From contig NZ_CP021255.1 of assembly GCF_002952055.1 (NCBI RefSeq), forward strand, positions 2,302,001-2,366,000: a DNA stretch of 64,000 bases. The letters are read 5' to 3'. The translations under genes were made by a program, and so were the position numbers. Under the pieces are notes generated by a model. It saw only the letters and a program-made list of their open reading frames with translations, was not told the origin of the DNA and ran no database searches. This document shows positions 7,741-16,217 of the stretch, in pieces. The first letter of the stretch is position 1; the number at the start of each line of letters is the position of its first letter. The DNA is from Desulfobulbus oralis (GTDB lineage Bacteria > Desulfobacterota > Desulfobulbia > Desulfobulbales > Desulfobulbaceae).

Positions 7741-8525
7741 CAGGACATGCCCGTTTTGCCGCCCGGCTTCCTGCCGAATTTCCAGGGAATTTTATCGTGC
7801 TTCTGGAGCAGGCGCCAGCCGTCCAGCACCGGGCCGCTCAGCATGTAGAGCAGGAAGCTCACGCAGAGGGTAATGGGGGGCTCGGTGGCCAGCAGCATCA
7901 GGAGGAGAATCAGGCCGGCCAATACCTGGAAGCGCTTTTCCCGCGGGATGCGCACATGCTTGAAGCTCGGGTAGCGATGGGTCGAGATCATCAGGTAGGA
8001 GAGCAGGTAAACCAGGAACAGCAGCATGATGTGCCGTACCGGGTCGCTGTTCTTGAGCACGACCGTGGTGAACAGCACGGCCGAGGCGATCATGGCGGCC
8101 GCGGCCGGACAGGGCAGACCGGTGAAGTTGCCATCCGTTGCGACTTCACTTGAGGCCTGCACGTTGAAGCGCGCCAGTCGCAGGGCGGTGGCGGCCAGAT
8201 ACAGGAAGCCGGCCAGCCAGCCGTAGCGGCCAAAGGGCGTGAGCGCCCAGAGATAGGCCAGTAAAGCCGGGGCCACGCCGAAGGAGACAATGTCGCAGAG
8301 GGAATCCAGCTCCATGCCAAAGGGCGAGGTGGAACGAGTCAGGCGGGCCACCCGGCCGTCCAGCCCATCGAAGAGTCCGGCTACCATGATAGAGGCGGCT
8401 GCGGCCTGAAAATGACCGTTGATGGCTGCGACCATGGCATAGAAGCCGCAAAACAGGCTGCTGATGGTCAGCATGCAGGGGAGGATGAAAAGGCGGGTGT
8501 GCGCCCGCTTCTGGGTATGATACAT
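7740..8525 (-). CDS. pssA: CDP-diacylglycerol-serine O-phosphatidyltransferase
   Basis: 261 residues with about seven membrane segments. It makes phosphatidylserine from CDP-diacylglycerol and serine. The CDP-alcohol phosphatidyltransferase motif is complete: DG, two residues, AR, then G, D and D in DGRVARLTRSTSPFGMELD and on to CD. It lies 8 bp downstream of psd, whose product decarboxylates its product to phosphatidylethanolamine, so the two enzymes form one pathway in one operon. Confidence 0.93.
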   Translation of the reverse strand: MYHTQKRAHTRLFILPCMLTISSLFCGFYAMVAAINGHFQAAAASIMVAGLFDGLDGRVARLTRSTSPFGMELDSLCDIVSFGVAPALLAYLWALTPFGRYGWLAGFLYLAATALRLARFNVQASSEVATDGNFTGLPCPAAAAMIASAVLFTTVVLKNSDPVRHIMLLFLVYLLSYLMISTHRYPSFKHVRIPREKRFQVLAGLILLLMLLATEPPITLCVSFLLYMLSGPVLDGWRLLQKHDKIPWKFGRKPGGKTGMS

Positions 8526-8533
8526 GACAGTGT

Positions 8534-9208
8534 TCAGGATGTTGTTGCGGCCGGACCAGCCTGAACCGGCCAGTGACCAAGGAGGCTTTCGCCGGCGCGA
8601 ACCCGGTCGCCGATCTGCACGGCAATCGCGGTGGCAGGCGGCAGATACAGGTCGAGCCGGGAGCCGAAGCGGATCAGGCCGTAGCGCTGGCCCGCCCTGA
8701 GCTGGTCGCCTGTTTCGGCCCGGCAGACAATGCGGCGCGCCACCAGCCCGGCCACCTGCACCACGGCATAGCGGCCGCCGTCCTGCGTGCCCATGAGCAG
8801 GGCGCAGTATTCGTTGTGCAGTTCGGCCTTGATCCTGTCGGCCGCATAAAAACGCCCGGCCTGCAGCCGCACCGCCTCCACCGTGCCGGCATAGGGTATG
8901 CGGTTCACGTGGACGTTGAACAGGTTCATGAAGATGGAGACCTTGAGCGCCTGCCCATGGAGAAAGCGGTTGTCCGCCACCTCCTCCACCCTGATGATCC
9001 TGCCGTCAGCCGGCGAAACAATCGTGTTTTCGCCCTCGGGCAGCACCCGCACCGGATCGCGGAAAAAGTAGAGCACAAAGCCGCTTGCCGCCAGACAGAT
9101 GAGAGCCGGCACGCTGTAGCCCAAGAGGGCCAGGACCAGGGTGCTCAGGGCCCCCAAACCCAGAAAGGGCACGCTTTCCCGTGCCACAGGGATCTGTTCG
9201 CTTTGCAT
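8534..9208 (-). CDS. psd: Phosphatidylserine decarboxylase, short type
   Basis: 224 residues, the short (archaeal-type) form common in deltaproteobacteria. It makes phosphatidylethanolamine in the inner membrane. An N-terminal double membrane segment (residues 15-50) is followed by FFRDPVR, SPADGRI and FMNLFNVHVNR. The self-cleavage site that creates the pyruvoyl group is the GS of IRFGSRLDLY near residue 183. It starts 1 bp after ilvN copy 1. Confidence 0.92.
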   Translation of the reverse strand: MQSEQIPVARESVPFLGLGALSTLVLALLGYSVPALICLAASGFVLYFFRDPVRVLPEGENTIVSPADGRIIRVEEVADNRFLHGQALKVSIFMNLFNVHVNRIPYAGTVEAVRLQAGRFYAADRIKAELHNEYCALLMGTQDGGRYAVVQVAGLVARRIVCRAETGDQLRAGQRYGLIRFGSRLDLYLPPATAIAVQIGDRVRAGESLLGHWPVQAGPAATTS

Positions 9209-9209
9209 G

Positions 9210-9692
9210 TTATTTTTTTGGCGTTCGTTTGCTGGCGATCTTTCCGGTACGGATGACCTCCTTGATGCCCAGGGGGCGGAGGATATCGAGCACGGCGCTG
9301 ATCTTGGACTCCTGGCCGGTGATCTCCAGGGTGTAGGTACTGGGGCTGACGTCCACGACCTTGCCGCGGAAGATGTCGATCACGCGGAGAACCTCTGCCC
9401 TGGTCTGGCCGTCCGCCCTGACCCGGATGAGTACCAGCTCGCGTTCCACATACTCGCCCTCGCTGGTGTCGCTCAGGGTCACCACGTCGATCAGCTTGTG
9501 GAGCTGCTTGGTGATCTGCTCCACAATCGCGGCATCGCCCGTGGTCACGAGTGTCAGGCAGGAAAACTCCGGGTCCATGGTTTCGGCCACGCAGAGACTT
9601 TCGATATTGAAGTTGCGGCCCGAGAACAGGCCGGTCACCCGGGAAAGGGCGCCGGGTCTGTTGCGCATGAGGATGGAGAGGGTGTGCTTCAT
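9210..9692 (-). CDS. ilvN: Acetolactate synthase small subunit, copy 1
   Basis: 160 residues. This is the regulatory subunit of acetohydroxyacid synthase, which binds valine and raises large-subunit activity in branched-chain amino acid synthesis. An N-terminal ACT domain (LSILMRNRPGALSRVTGLF) is followed by a C-terminal regulatory domain. The protein is identical to copy 2 (11444-11926), and the DNA looks identical except for the stop codon (TAA here, TGA there). It follows ilvB copy 1 by 12 bp and precedes psd by 1 bp. Confidence 0.95.
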   Translation of the reverse strand: MKHTLSILMRNRPGALSRVTGLFSGRNFNIESLCVAETMDPEFSCLTLVTTGDAAIVEQITKQLHKLIDVVTLSDTSEGEYVERELVLIRVRADGQTRAEVLRVIDIFRGKVVDVSPSTYTLEITGQESKISAVLDILRPLGIKEVIRTGKIASKRTPKK

Positions 9693-11266
9693 TGTTTGCC
9701 TCCTTCAGACCAGGAGCATTTCGGTGGTGGCCTTGCCGGCCGGAACCATGGGGAAGACGTTTTCCTCCCGGTTGATGATGAAGTCCATGACCACCACGTT
9801 GTCGGTGGCCAGGGCCTCCCTGATCACCGGCTCGACTTCCGCCCTGGTGGTGGCGCGCAGGCCGCAGGCCTGATAGGCCTGCGCGAGGGCGACGAAATCC
9901 GGTTCAAACTCCATGACCGTGGCCGCGTAGTGGCGCTTGTAGAAAAGTTCCTGCCACTGGCGCACCATGCCGAGGTAGTGGTTGTTGAGGATGGCGATTT
10001 TGACCGGAGCGCCGTTTTCCTTGGCCGTGGCCAGCTCCTGAATGTTCATCTGGATGGAGCCGTCGCCTGCAATGTCGATGACCGTTTTCCCGGGAAAGGC
10101 CAACTGCGCGCCGATGGCTGCCGGCAGACCGAAGCCCATGGTGCCGAGGCCGCCGGAGGTGATGAGGTGACGCGGGTGCTTGAAGTGGTGGAACTGGGCC
10201 GTCCACATCTGGTGCTGGCCCACTTCGGTGGCGATGATGGCCTCGCCTTTGGTCAGCTCCTGCAGTTTTTCGATGACGTACTGGGGCTTGATGACCTCGT
10301 CCTGATCCGTATAGGCAAGGGGATGCGCCGCCTGCCAGTCGGCGATCTGCCGCCGCCACGGGGCCAGCTGCTCCTGCACGGCGTGTTCCCCGCCATCGCC
10401 CTTGCCGTCGAGCCAGCGGTTTATGGCGGAGAGGGCCAGGGTGCAGTCGGCCACGATGGGGATGTCGACCGTCACGTTCTTGCTGATCGAGCTGGGATCC
10501 AGATCGATGTGCACGATTCTGGCCTCAGGCGCAAAGGTGTCCAGCCTGCCGGTGACCCGGTCGTCGAAGCGGGCACCCACGGCAATGAGCAGATCGCTTT
10601 TGGCAACCGCCATGTTGGCGGCATAGCTGCCGTGCATGCCGAGCATGCCCAGGGAGAGCTCGTCGGTGCCGGGGAAGCCGCCCAGGCCCATGAGGGTCAT
10701 GGCCACGGGGATGCCCAGCCGGTGGGCCAGTCTGGTCAGTTCGGGGCTGGCGCCGGAGAGCACGACGCCGCCGCCCACATAGAGCACCGGTCTTCTGGCC
10801 TTGAGGAGGGCCTGGCAGAGCCTGTCGACCTGCCTTGGGTGCGGGATGGTATGGGGCTGGTAGGTCGGCATTTTGATGGGGGTTTTTTCCGGGTACTCGA
10901 TGTTGTGGGCTGCGATGATGTCCTTGGGCAGATCGACCAGCACCGGGCCCGGGCGTCCGGAGGCGGCGAGGTAGAAGGCCTCCCGGAGAGTGGGCACGAG
11001 ATCGGCTGTTGAATTGACGAGGTAGTTGTGCTTGGTGCAGGGACGGGTGATGCCCACGATGTCCACTTCCTGAAAGGCGTCGTTGCCGATCAGCTGCCGT
11101 GGCACCTGGCCGGTCAGGACCACCAGGGGGATGGAGTCGCAGTAGGCGGTGGCAATGGCCGTGACGCCGTTGGTGGCGCCTGGGCCGGAGGTCAGCAGCG
11201 CCACGCCGGTCTTGCCGGTGGCGCGGGCATAGCCGTCTGCCGCGTGCACCGCACCCTGCTCGTGAC
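9212..11266. repeat. Tandem ilvBN repeat, unit 1
   Basis: About 2.05 kb that matches 11446-13500 at an offset of exactly 2,234 bp. By eye the only differences are four bases at 11093-11103 and one at 11244. Identity begins at the last base of the ilvN stop codon and ends inside ilvB, about 48 codons from its start. Confidence 0.9.
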
Positions 11267-11408
11267 GCGCCCGTACCTGACGGATGGGGCTTTTGTAGAG
11301 TGCGTCCAGCAGGTCGATGATGGCTGCGCCGGGGTAGCCGAACATGAGTTCCACGCCCTCTTCCTGCAAACACCGAATAATGGCTTCAGATCCTGTGATT
11401 TTGCCCAT
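9705..11408 (-). CDS. ilvB: Acetolactate synthase large subunit, copy 1
   Basis: 567 residues. This is the thiamine-diphosphate enzyme joining two pyruvates (or pyruvate and 2-oxobutyrate). The catalytic Glu is in RHEQGAVHAADGYA, and the ThDP/Mg motif runs from AGDGS to LNN near residue 440. I start at the ATG at 11408 (MGKITGSEAIIRC) behind GAGGACAC; a longer frame to 11447 lacks a ribosome site. From about residue 60 on it equals copy 2 except for one visible Pro/Ala change (QVPRQL here). Its first 50 residues differ clearly, including GYPGA where copy 2 has GYPGG. Confidence 0.95.
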   Translation of the reverse strand: MGKITGSEAIIRCLQEEGVELMFGYPGAAIIDLLDALYKSPIRQVRARHEQGAVHAADGYARATGKTGVALLTSGPGATNGVTAIATAYCDSIPLVVLTGQVPRQLIGNDAFQEVDIVGITRPCTKHNYLVNSTADLVPTLREAFYLAASGRPGPVLVDLPKDIIAAHNIEYPEKTPIKMPTYQPHTIPHPRQVDRLCQALLKARRPVLYVGGGVVLSGASPELTRLAHRLGIPVAMTLMGLGGFPGTDELSLGMLGMHGSYAANMAVAKSDLLIAVGARFDDRVTGRLDTFAPEARIVHIDLDPSSISKNVTVDIPIVADCTLALSAINRWLDGKGDGGEHAVQEQLAPWRRQIADWQAAHPLAYTDQDEVIKPQYVIEKLQELTKGEAIIATEVGQHQMWTAQFHHFKHPRHLITSGGLGTMGFGLPAAIGAQLAFPGKTVIDIAGDGSIQMNIQELATAKENGAPVKIAILNNHYLGMVRQWQELFYKRHYAATVMEFEPDFVALAQAYQACGLRATTRAEVEPVIREALATDNVVVMDFIINREENVFPMVPAGKATTEMLLV

Positions 11409-11443
11409 GCTGTGTCCTCGTAAGCAAGTCTTGGCCCAAGGCC

Positions 11444-11926
11444 TCATTTTTTTGGCGTTCGTTTGCTGGCGATCTTTCCGGTACGGATGACCTCCTTGAT
11501 GCCCAGGGGGCGGAGGATATCGAGCACGGCGCTGATCTTGGACTCCTGGCCGGTGATCTCCAGGGTGTAGGTACTGGGGCTGACGTCCACGACCTTGCCG
11601 CGGAAGATGTCGATCACGCGGAGAACCTCTGCCCTGGTCTGGCCGTCCGCCCTGACCCGGATGAGTACCAGCTCGCGTTCCACATACTCGCCCTCGCTGG
11701 TGTCGCTCAGGGTCACCACGTCGATCAGCTTGTGGAGCTGCTTGGTGATCTGCTCCACAATCGCGGCATCGCCCGTGGTCACGAGTGTCAGGCAGGAAAA
11801 CTCCGGGTCCATGGTTTCGGCCACGCAGAGACTTTCGATATTGAAGTTGCGGCCCGAGAACAGGCCGGTCACCCGGGAAAGGGCGCCGGGTCTGTTGCGC
11901 ATGAGGATGGAGAGGGTGTGCTTCAT
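11444..11926 (-). CDS. ilvN: Acetolactate synthase small subunit, copy 2
   Basis: 160 residues, identical to copy 1, with the same ACT domain and regulatory C-terminus. It stops (TGA) 35 bp before ilvB copy 1 and starts 12 bp after ilvB copy 2, so each large subunit gene has its own small subunit gene. Its role is as for copy 1: feedback control of branched-chain amino acid synthesis. Because the two proteins are identical, either can serve either large subunit. Confidence 0.95.
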   Translation of the reverse strand: MKHTLSILMRNRPGALSRVTGLFSGRNFNIESLCVAETMDPEFSCLTLVTTGDAAIVEQITKQLHKLIDVVTLSDTSEGEYVERELVLIRVRADGQTRAEVLRVIDIFRGKVVDVSPSTYTLEITGQESKISAVLDILRPLGIKEVIRTGKIASKRTPKK

Positions 11927-13500
11927 TGTTTGCCTCCTTCAGACCAGGAGCATTTCGGTGGTGGCCTTGCCGGCCGGAACCATGGGGAAGACGTTTTCCT
12001 CCCGGTTGATGATGAAGTCCATGACCACCACGTTGTCGGTGGCCAGGGCCTCCCTGATCACCGGCTCGACTTCCGCCCTGGTGGTGGCGCGCAGGCCGCA
12101 GGCCTGATAGGCCTGCGCGAGGGCGACGAAATCCGGTTCAAACTCCATGACCGTGGCCGCGTAGTGGCGCTTGTAGAAAAGTTCCTGCCACTGGCGCACC
12201 ATGCCGAGGTAGTGGTTGTTGAGGATGGCGATTTTGACCGGAGCGCCGTTTTCCTTGGCCGTGGCCAGCTCCTGAATGTTCATCTGGATGGAGCCGTCGC
12301 CTGCAATGTCGATGACCGTTTTCCCGGGAAAGGCCAACTGCGCGCCGATGGCTGCCGGCAGACCGAAGCCCATGGTGCCGAGGCCGCCGGAGGTGATGAG
12401 GTGACGCGGGTGCTTGAAGTGGTGGAACTGGGCCGTCCACATCTGGTGCTGGCCCACTTCGGTGGCGATGATGGCCTCGCCTTTGGTCAGCTCCTGCAGT
12501 TTTTCGATGACGTACTGGGGCTTGATGACCTCGTCCTGATCCGTATAGGCAAGGGGATGCGCCGCCTGCCAGTCGGCGATCTGCCGCCGCCACGGGGCCA
12601 GCTGCTCCTGCACGGCGTGTTCCCCGCCATCGCCCTTGCCGTCGAGCCAGCGGTTTATGGCGGAGAGGGCCAGGGTGCAGTCGGCCACGATGGGGATGTC
12701 GACCGTCACGTTCTTGCTGATCGAGCTGGGATCCAGATCGATGTGCACGATTCTGGCCTCAGGCGCAAAGGTGTCCAGCCTGCCGGTGACCCGGTCGTCG
12801 AAGCGGGCACCCACGGCAATGAGCAGATCGCTTTTGGCAACCGCCATGTTGGCGGCATAGCTGCCGTGCATGCCGAGCATGCCCAGGGAGAGCTCGTCGG
12901 TGCCGGGGAAGCCGCCCAGGCCCATGAGGGTCATGGCCACGGGGATGCCCAGCCGGTGGGCCAGTCTGGTCAGTTCGGGGCTGGCGCCGGAGAGCACGAC
13001 GCCGCCGCCCACATAGAGCACCGGTCTTCTGGCCTTGAGGAGGGCCTGGCAGAGCCTGTCGACCTGCCTTGGGTGCGGGATGGTATGGGGCTGGTAGGTC
13101 GGCATTTTGATGGGGGTTTTTTCCGGGTACTCGATGTTGTGGGCTGCGATGATGTCCTTGGGCAGATCGACCAGCACCGGGCCCGGGCGTCCGGAGGCGG
13201 CGAGGTAGAAGGCCTCCCGGAGAGTGGGCACGAGATCGGCTGTTGAATTGACGAGGTAGTTGTGCTTGGTGCAGGGACGGGTGATGCCCACGATGTCCAC
13301 TTCCTGAAAGGCGTCGTTGCCGATCAACTGCCGGGCGACCTGGCCGGTCAGGACCACCAGGGGGATGGAGTCGCAGTAGGCGGTGGCAATGGCCGTGACG
13401 CCGTTGGTGGCGCCTGGGCCGGAGGTCAGCAGCGCCACGCCGGTCTTGCCGGTGGCGCGGGCATAGCCGTCTGCCGCATGCACCGCACCCTGCTCGTGAC
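11446..13500. repeat. Tandem ilvBN repeat, unit 2
   Basis: Partner of 9212-11266 at an offset of 2,234 bp. The homogenised tract covers all of ilvN, the intergenic 12 bp and the 3' nine-tenths of ilvB. Sequence to the right (13501-13642, the ilvB 5' end) has diverged strongly from copy 1. Confidence 0.9.
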
Positions 13501-13642
13501 GTACGCGGATATGGCGGATGGGGCTTTTCATCAGCTCGTCGTACAGATCGAGCACCGCGCCCCCAGGATAGCCGAAGACGAGTTCCACGCCCTCTTCCTG
13601 CAAGCATTGGATGATGGCCTGGGCTCCTGTGAATGTAGTCAT
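11939..13642 (-). CDS. ilvB: Acetolactate synthase large subunit, copy 2
   Basis: 567 residues, the same length as copy 1. The N-terminus (MTTFTGAQAIIQCLQEEG, then FGYPGGAVLDLYDELM) is the more typical IlvB form. The catalytic Glu (RHEQGA) and the ThDP motif are present. It is the first gene of the run ilvB-ilvN-ilvB-ilvN-psd-pssA-rsmD-coaD. AGGACAC precedes the ATG, similar to copy 1. The 227 bp upstream, shared with divergent pnuC, should hold the operon promoter; I could not identify an attenuator or T-box there. Confidence 0.95.
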   Translation of the reverse strand: MTTFTGAQAIIQCLQEEGVELVFGYPGGAVLDLYDELMKSPIRHIRVRHEQGAVHAADGYARATGKTGVALLTSGPGATNGVTAIATAYCDSIPLVVLTGQVARQLIGNDAFQEVDIVGITRPCTKHNYLVNSTADLVPTLREAFYLAASGRPGPVLVDLPKDIIAAHNIEYPEKTPIKMPTYQPHTIPHPRQVDRLCQALLKARRPVLYVGGGVVLSGASPELTRLAHRLGIPVAMTLMGLGGFPGTDELSLGMLGMHGSYAANMAVAKSDLLIAVGARFDDRVTGRLDTFAPEARIVHIDLDPSSISKNVTVDIPIVADCTLALSAINRWLDGKGDGGEHAVQEQLAPWRRQIADWQAAHPLAYTDQDEVIKPQYVIEKLQELTKGEAIIATEVGQHQMWTAQFHHFKHPRHLITSGGLGTMGFGLPAAIGAQLAFPGKTVIDIAGDGSIQMNIQELATAKENGAPVKIAILNNHYLGMVRQWQELFYKRHYAATVMEFEPDFVALAQAYQACGLRATTRAEVEPVIREALATDNVVVMDFIINREENVFPMVPAGKATTEMLLV

Positions 13643-13869
13643 GATGTGTCCTGTAAAGATGCGGAAAGGTCTGCCGGGCTATGCACGCCGAAGGCGGGAC
13701 CGGGCGAGCGGCGCCGACCGTTCTGGAACAGTGAAGCAAAGTCTCCTGTATATGCGGCAGCGCTGGGCCTGTCAAGCAGAACTCGCCCCGCCGGCCTGGC
13801 CTGCGTTTTTGCTTGTTCCCATGCGCATTCCGGGTCATAACATGGGGGCATGGCAAAACGGAGGAGCGT

Positions 13870-14562
13870 ATGGGGCAGGCCCTGCGGACCTATCTGCAAT
13901 TCGAACTCAGGGGCTGGAAGGCGATCGAGGTGGCCTGGCTGGGCGTCGCGACGGCCGTGATTCTGGGCCTGTCGCTGCGCTGGCGGGACGATCCGCTCAG
14001 CCTGAGCGCCGGCCTGAGCGGGGTCTGGTGCGCGATTCTGGCCGGCAAGGGCAAGCGTTCCGCTTTCCTTGTCGGCGCCGTCAACGTGTTCTGCTATGCC
14101 TGGGTCGCGTTTCGGGCCGGATACTACGGCGGGGTCATCCTCAACCTGCTTTGCTACCTGCCCATGCATTGCACTGGCTGGTTCGCGTGGCGGCGGCACA
14201 TGAATGCGGTCAGCGCCGAGGTCGTCAAGCGCCGGCTGCCGCCCGGGCAGGCTTTGGCGCTTTACGGCCTGACCGCTCTGGCCGTTCTGCTGTACGGCTT
14301 TCTGCTGCAGATGCTGGGCGGCCGGCTGCCCTATGTGGACGCCCTGGGCACGGTGGTCTCGCTCACCGCGCAGGTGCTTCTGATCCGCCGCCTGAGCGAG
14401 CAGTGGCTGTTGTGGATTTTTGCGGATCTGGTCATGATCTTCATGTGGGCCCTGCACGTTGCCCGGGCTGGGGAGAACGTCGCCACCCTGGGCATGTGGA
14501 TAGTGTATCTGTTGAATGCCCTCTTCATGTACCGGCGCTGGAACCGGGAAGCCAGAGACTGA
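13870..14562 (+). CDS. pnuC: PnuC-type nicotinamide mononucleotide/vitamin transporter
   Basis: 230 residues, about seven membrane segments. PnuC proteins take up nicotinamide riboside, or related vitamins, by facilitated diffusion. Family features are GKGKRSAFLVGAVNVFCYAW, then LNLLCYLPMHCTGWFAWRRH, and a second half with VSLTAQVLLIRRLSEQWLLWI and D in FADLVMIF. I start at 13870 because GGAGGAGCG lies just before this ATG. No NAD salvage kinase is beside it, so the substrate is open. It is divergent from ilvB copy 2. Confidence 0.85.
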   Translation: MGQALRTYLQFELRGWKAIEVAWLGVATAVILGLSLRWRDDPLSLSAGLSGVWCAILAGKGKRSAFLVGAVNVFCYAWVAFRAGYYGGVILNLLCYLPMHCTGWFAWRRHMNAVSAEVVKRRLPPGQALALYGLTALAVLLYGFLLQMLGGRLPYVDALGTVVSLTAQVLLIRRLSEQWLLWIFADLVMIFMWALHVARAGENVATLGMWIVYLLNALFMYRRWNREARD

Positions 14563-14654
14563 GCCGTTGCCCTTCCCTTTGCCTTCCCGGAGGAATTTCG
14601 GTAGTATGCTGAGCAGAATTTTGTCTCCCCCATGCCTGTTTGTTTTGCACTGTC

Positions 14655-16022
14655 ATGCCCAGCACCATTCTGATTATCGACGATGAAGCCGCCATCCGCA
14701 GCTCCCTGGCCGGCATCCTGGAAGACGAAGGTTTTCTGCCTCTTGCCGCCGCCAGCGCGGAAGAGGGCCTGCACATGCTGGACGAGCGGGATGTCAGCCT
14801 GGTGCTGCTCGACATCTGGATGCCGGGCATGGACGGCCTGGAGGCCCTCAGGCAGATCAAAAGCCGCTTCGACCTGCCGGTTATCATGATCTCCGGCCAC
14901 GGCAGCATCGAAACCGCGGTCGAAGCCACAAAAAACGGGGCCTACGACTTCATCGAAAAGCCGCTCTCCTACGACAAGGTCGTCCTGTCCATCAACAAGG
15001 GCCTGCAGTTTGACCGCCTCACCAGGGAAAACCTGCTGCTCAGGGAAAAGGGCCAGGGCATCGCGCGCATCACCGGCGAGAGTCAGGCCATTGGGCTGTT
15101 GCGCGAGGATATTGTACGGGTCGCGCCTACCGGCGCCTCGGTGTTGATCCTGGGCGAGCACGGCACGGGCAAGGAACTGGTCGCCCAGACCATTCATCGC
15201 CTGTCGCCGCGGGCCGGCATGCCAATGGTGGAGGTCAACTGCGCGGCCATTCCCGAAGAGCTGATCGAGTCCGAGCTTTTTGGCCATGTGAAGGGGGCCT
15301 TTACCGGTGCGGTGGAGACCCGGAAGGGCAAGTTCGACCAGGCCGACGGTTCGTCGCTGCTGCTGGATGAAATCGGCGATATGAGCCTGAAGAGTCAGGC
15401 CAAGGTGCTGCGCATTCTGCAGGAGCACCGCTTCGAACGGGTCGGCGGGGCCAAGACCATCGAGGTGGATGTGCGCATTCTCGCTGCCACCAACAAGCGA
15501 CTGGACGAAGAAATCGAGCACGGCACCTTTCGGCCCGATCTGTACTACCGCCTGAACGTGGTGCCCATCAAGGTGCCCAGGCTGGCCGACCGGAAAGAAG
15601 ATATCCCGCTTTTGGTCATGGATTTTGTCGAGCAGTTCCGCTGCAAGGGGATACGGCCCAAGGCATTCATGCCGGCTGCCCTGGCCATGATGCAGCAGCA
15701 CGACTGGCCCGGCAATGTGCGGGAATTGAAAAACCTGGTCGAAAGACTGCTCATCATGAGCGACGGCAACGAGGTGGGAGAGGCGGAGGTGGCGCTCTTT
15801 CTGGGGCGGAGCGGCGCAAAAACGCCGCCGCCCACGCCGCCGGCCGTCCCGGACTACGTGCGGCTGCCCTTCCGCGAGGCGCGCCAGCATTTCGAGCGGG
15901 ACTACCTGGCGGCGCGGCTGCAGGCCAACGAGGGCAATGTCTCCAAAACCGCGGAGCAGATCGGCATGGAGCGCAGCCATCTGCACCGCAAGCTGAAGGC
16001 CCTGGGCATCGGCATGAAATAG
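14655..16022 (+). CDS. NtrX-like sigma-54-dependent response regulator
   Basis: 455 residues. The receiver domain has IIDDE and the phosphorylation site D53 (LLDIWMPGMDG). The AAA+ domain has GEHGTGKELVA (Walker A, near 170), GAFTGA for sigma-54 contact and LLLDEIGDM (Walker B). A Fis-type helix-turn-helix ends the protein (NVSKTAEQIGMERSHLHRKLKALGI). The linker LPFREARQHFERDYL is characteristic of NtrX-type regulators. No histidine kinase lies nearby, so the signal is unknown. The ATG at 14655 has no clear ribosome site, but it places IDDE at the proper distance. Confidence 0.9.
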   Translation: MPSTILIIDDEAAIRSSLAGILEDEGFLPLAAASAEEGLHMLDERDVSLVLLDIWMPGMDGLEALRQIKSRFDLPVIMISGHGSIETAVEATKNGAYDFIEKPLSYDKVVLSINKGLQFDRLTRENLLLREKGQGIARITGESQAIGLLREDIVRVAPTGASVLILGEHGTGKELVAQTIHRLSPRAGMPMVEVNCAAIPEELIESELFGHVKGAFTGAVETRKGKFDQADGSSLLLDEIGDMSLKSQAKVLRILQEHRFERVGGAKTIEVDVRILAATNKRLDEEIEHGTFRPDLYYRLNVVPIKVPRLADRKEDIPLLVMDFVEQFRCKGIRPKAFMPAALAMMQQHDWPGNVRELKNLVERLLIMSDGNEVGEAEVALFLGRSGAKTPPPTPPAVPDYVRLPFREARQHFERDYLAARLQANEGNVSKTAEQIGMERSHLHRKLKALGIGMK

Positions 16023-16217
16023 GCCCTGGCCACGATCTGCGGCTTTGCGTGCCTGCTCCTCCCCTGTACCGCTTTGCGGCCATGGCAGCCCCCCAAGGGC
16101 ATGCGTTTGCGCCCTGCCCTCTTTGGCTGGCGCAATCGGGCCCGGAGGCAAAAGCGCATCGTTCGCCCGGCCTGCGCACAGGGGCCTGCTGCTGGCTTCC
16201 GCCCTTTCAGGCCCGGT

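Noticed and set aside
9141-13246. Two near-identical plus-strand frames opposite the ilvBN units
   Set aside because: They repeat only because the ilvBN genes beneath them repeat; ilvB and ilvN on the minus strand carry all the known motifs.
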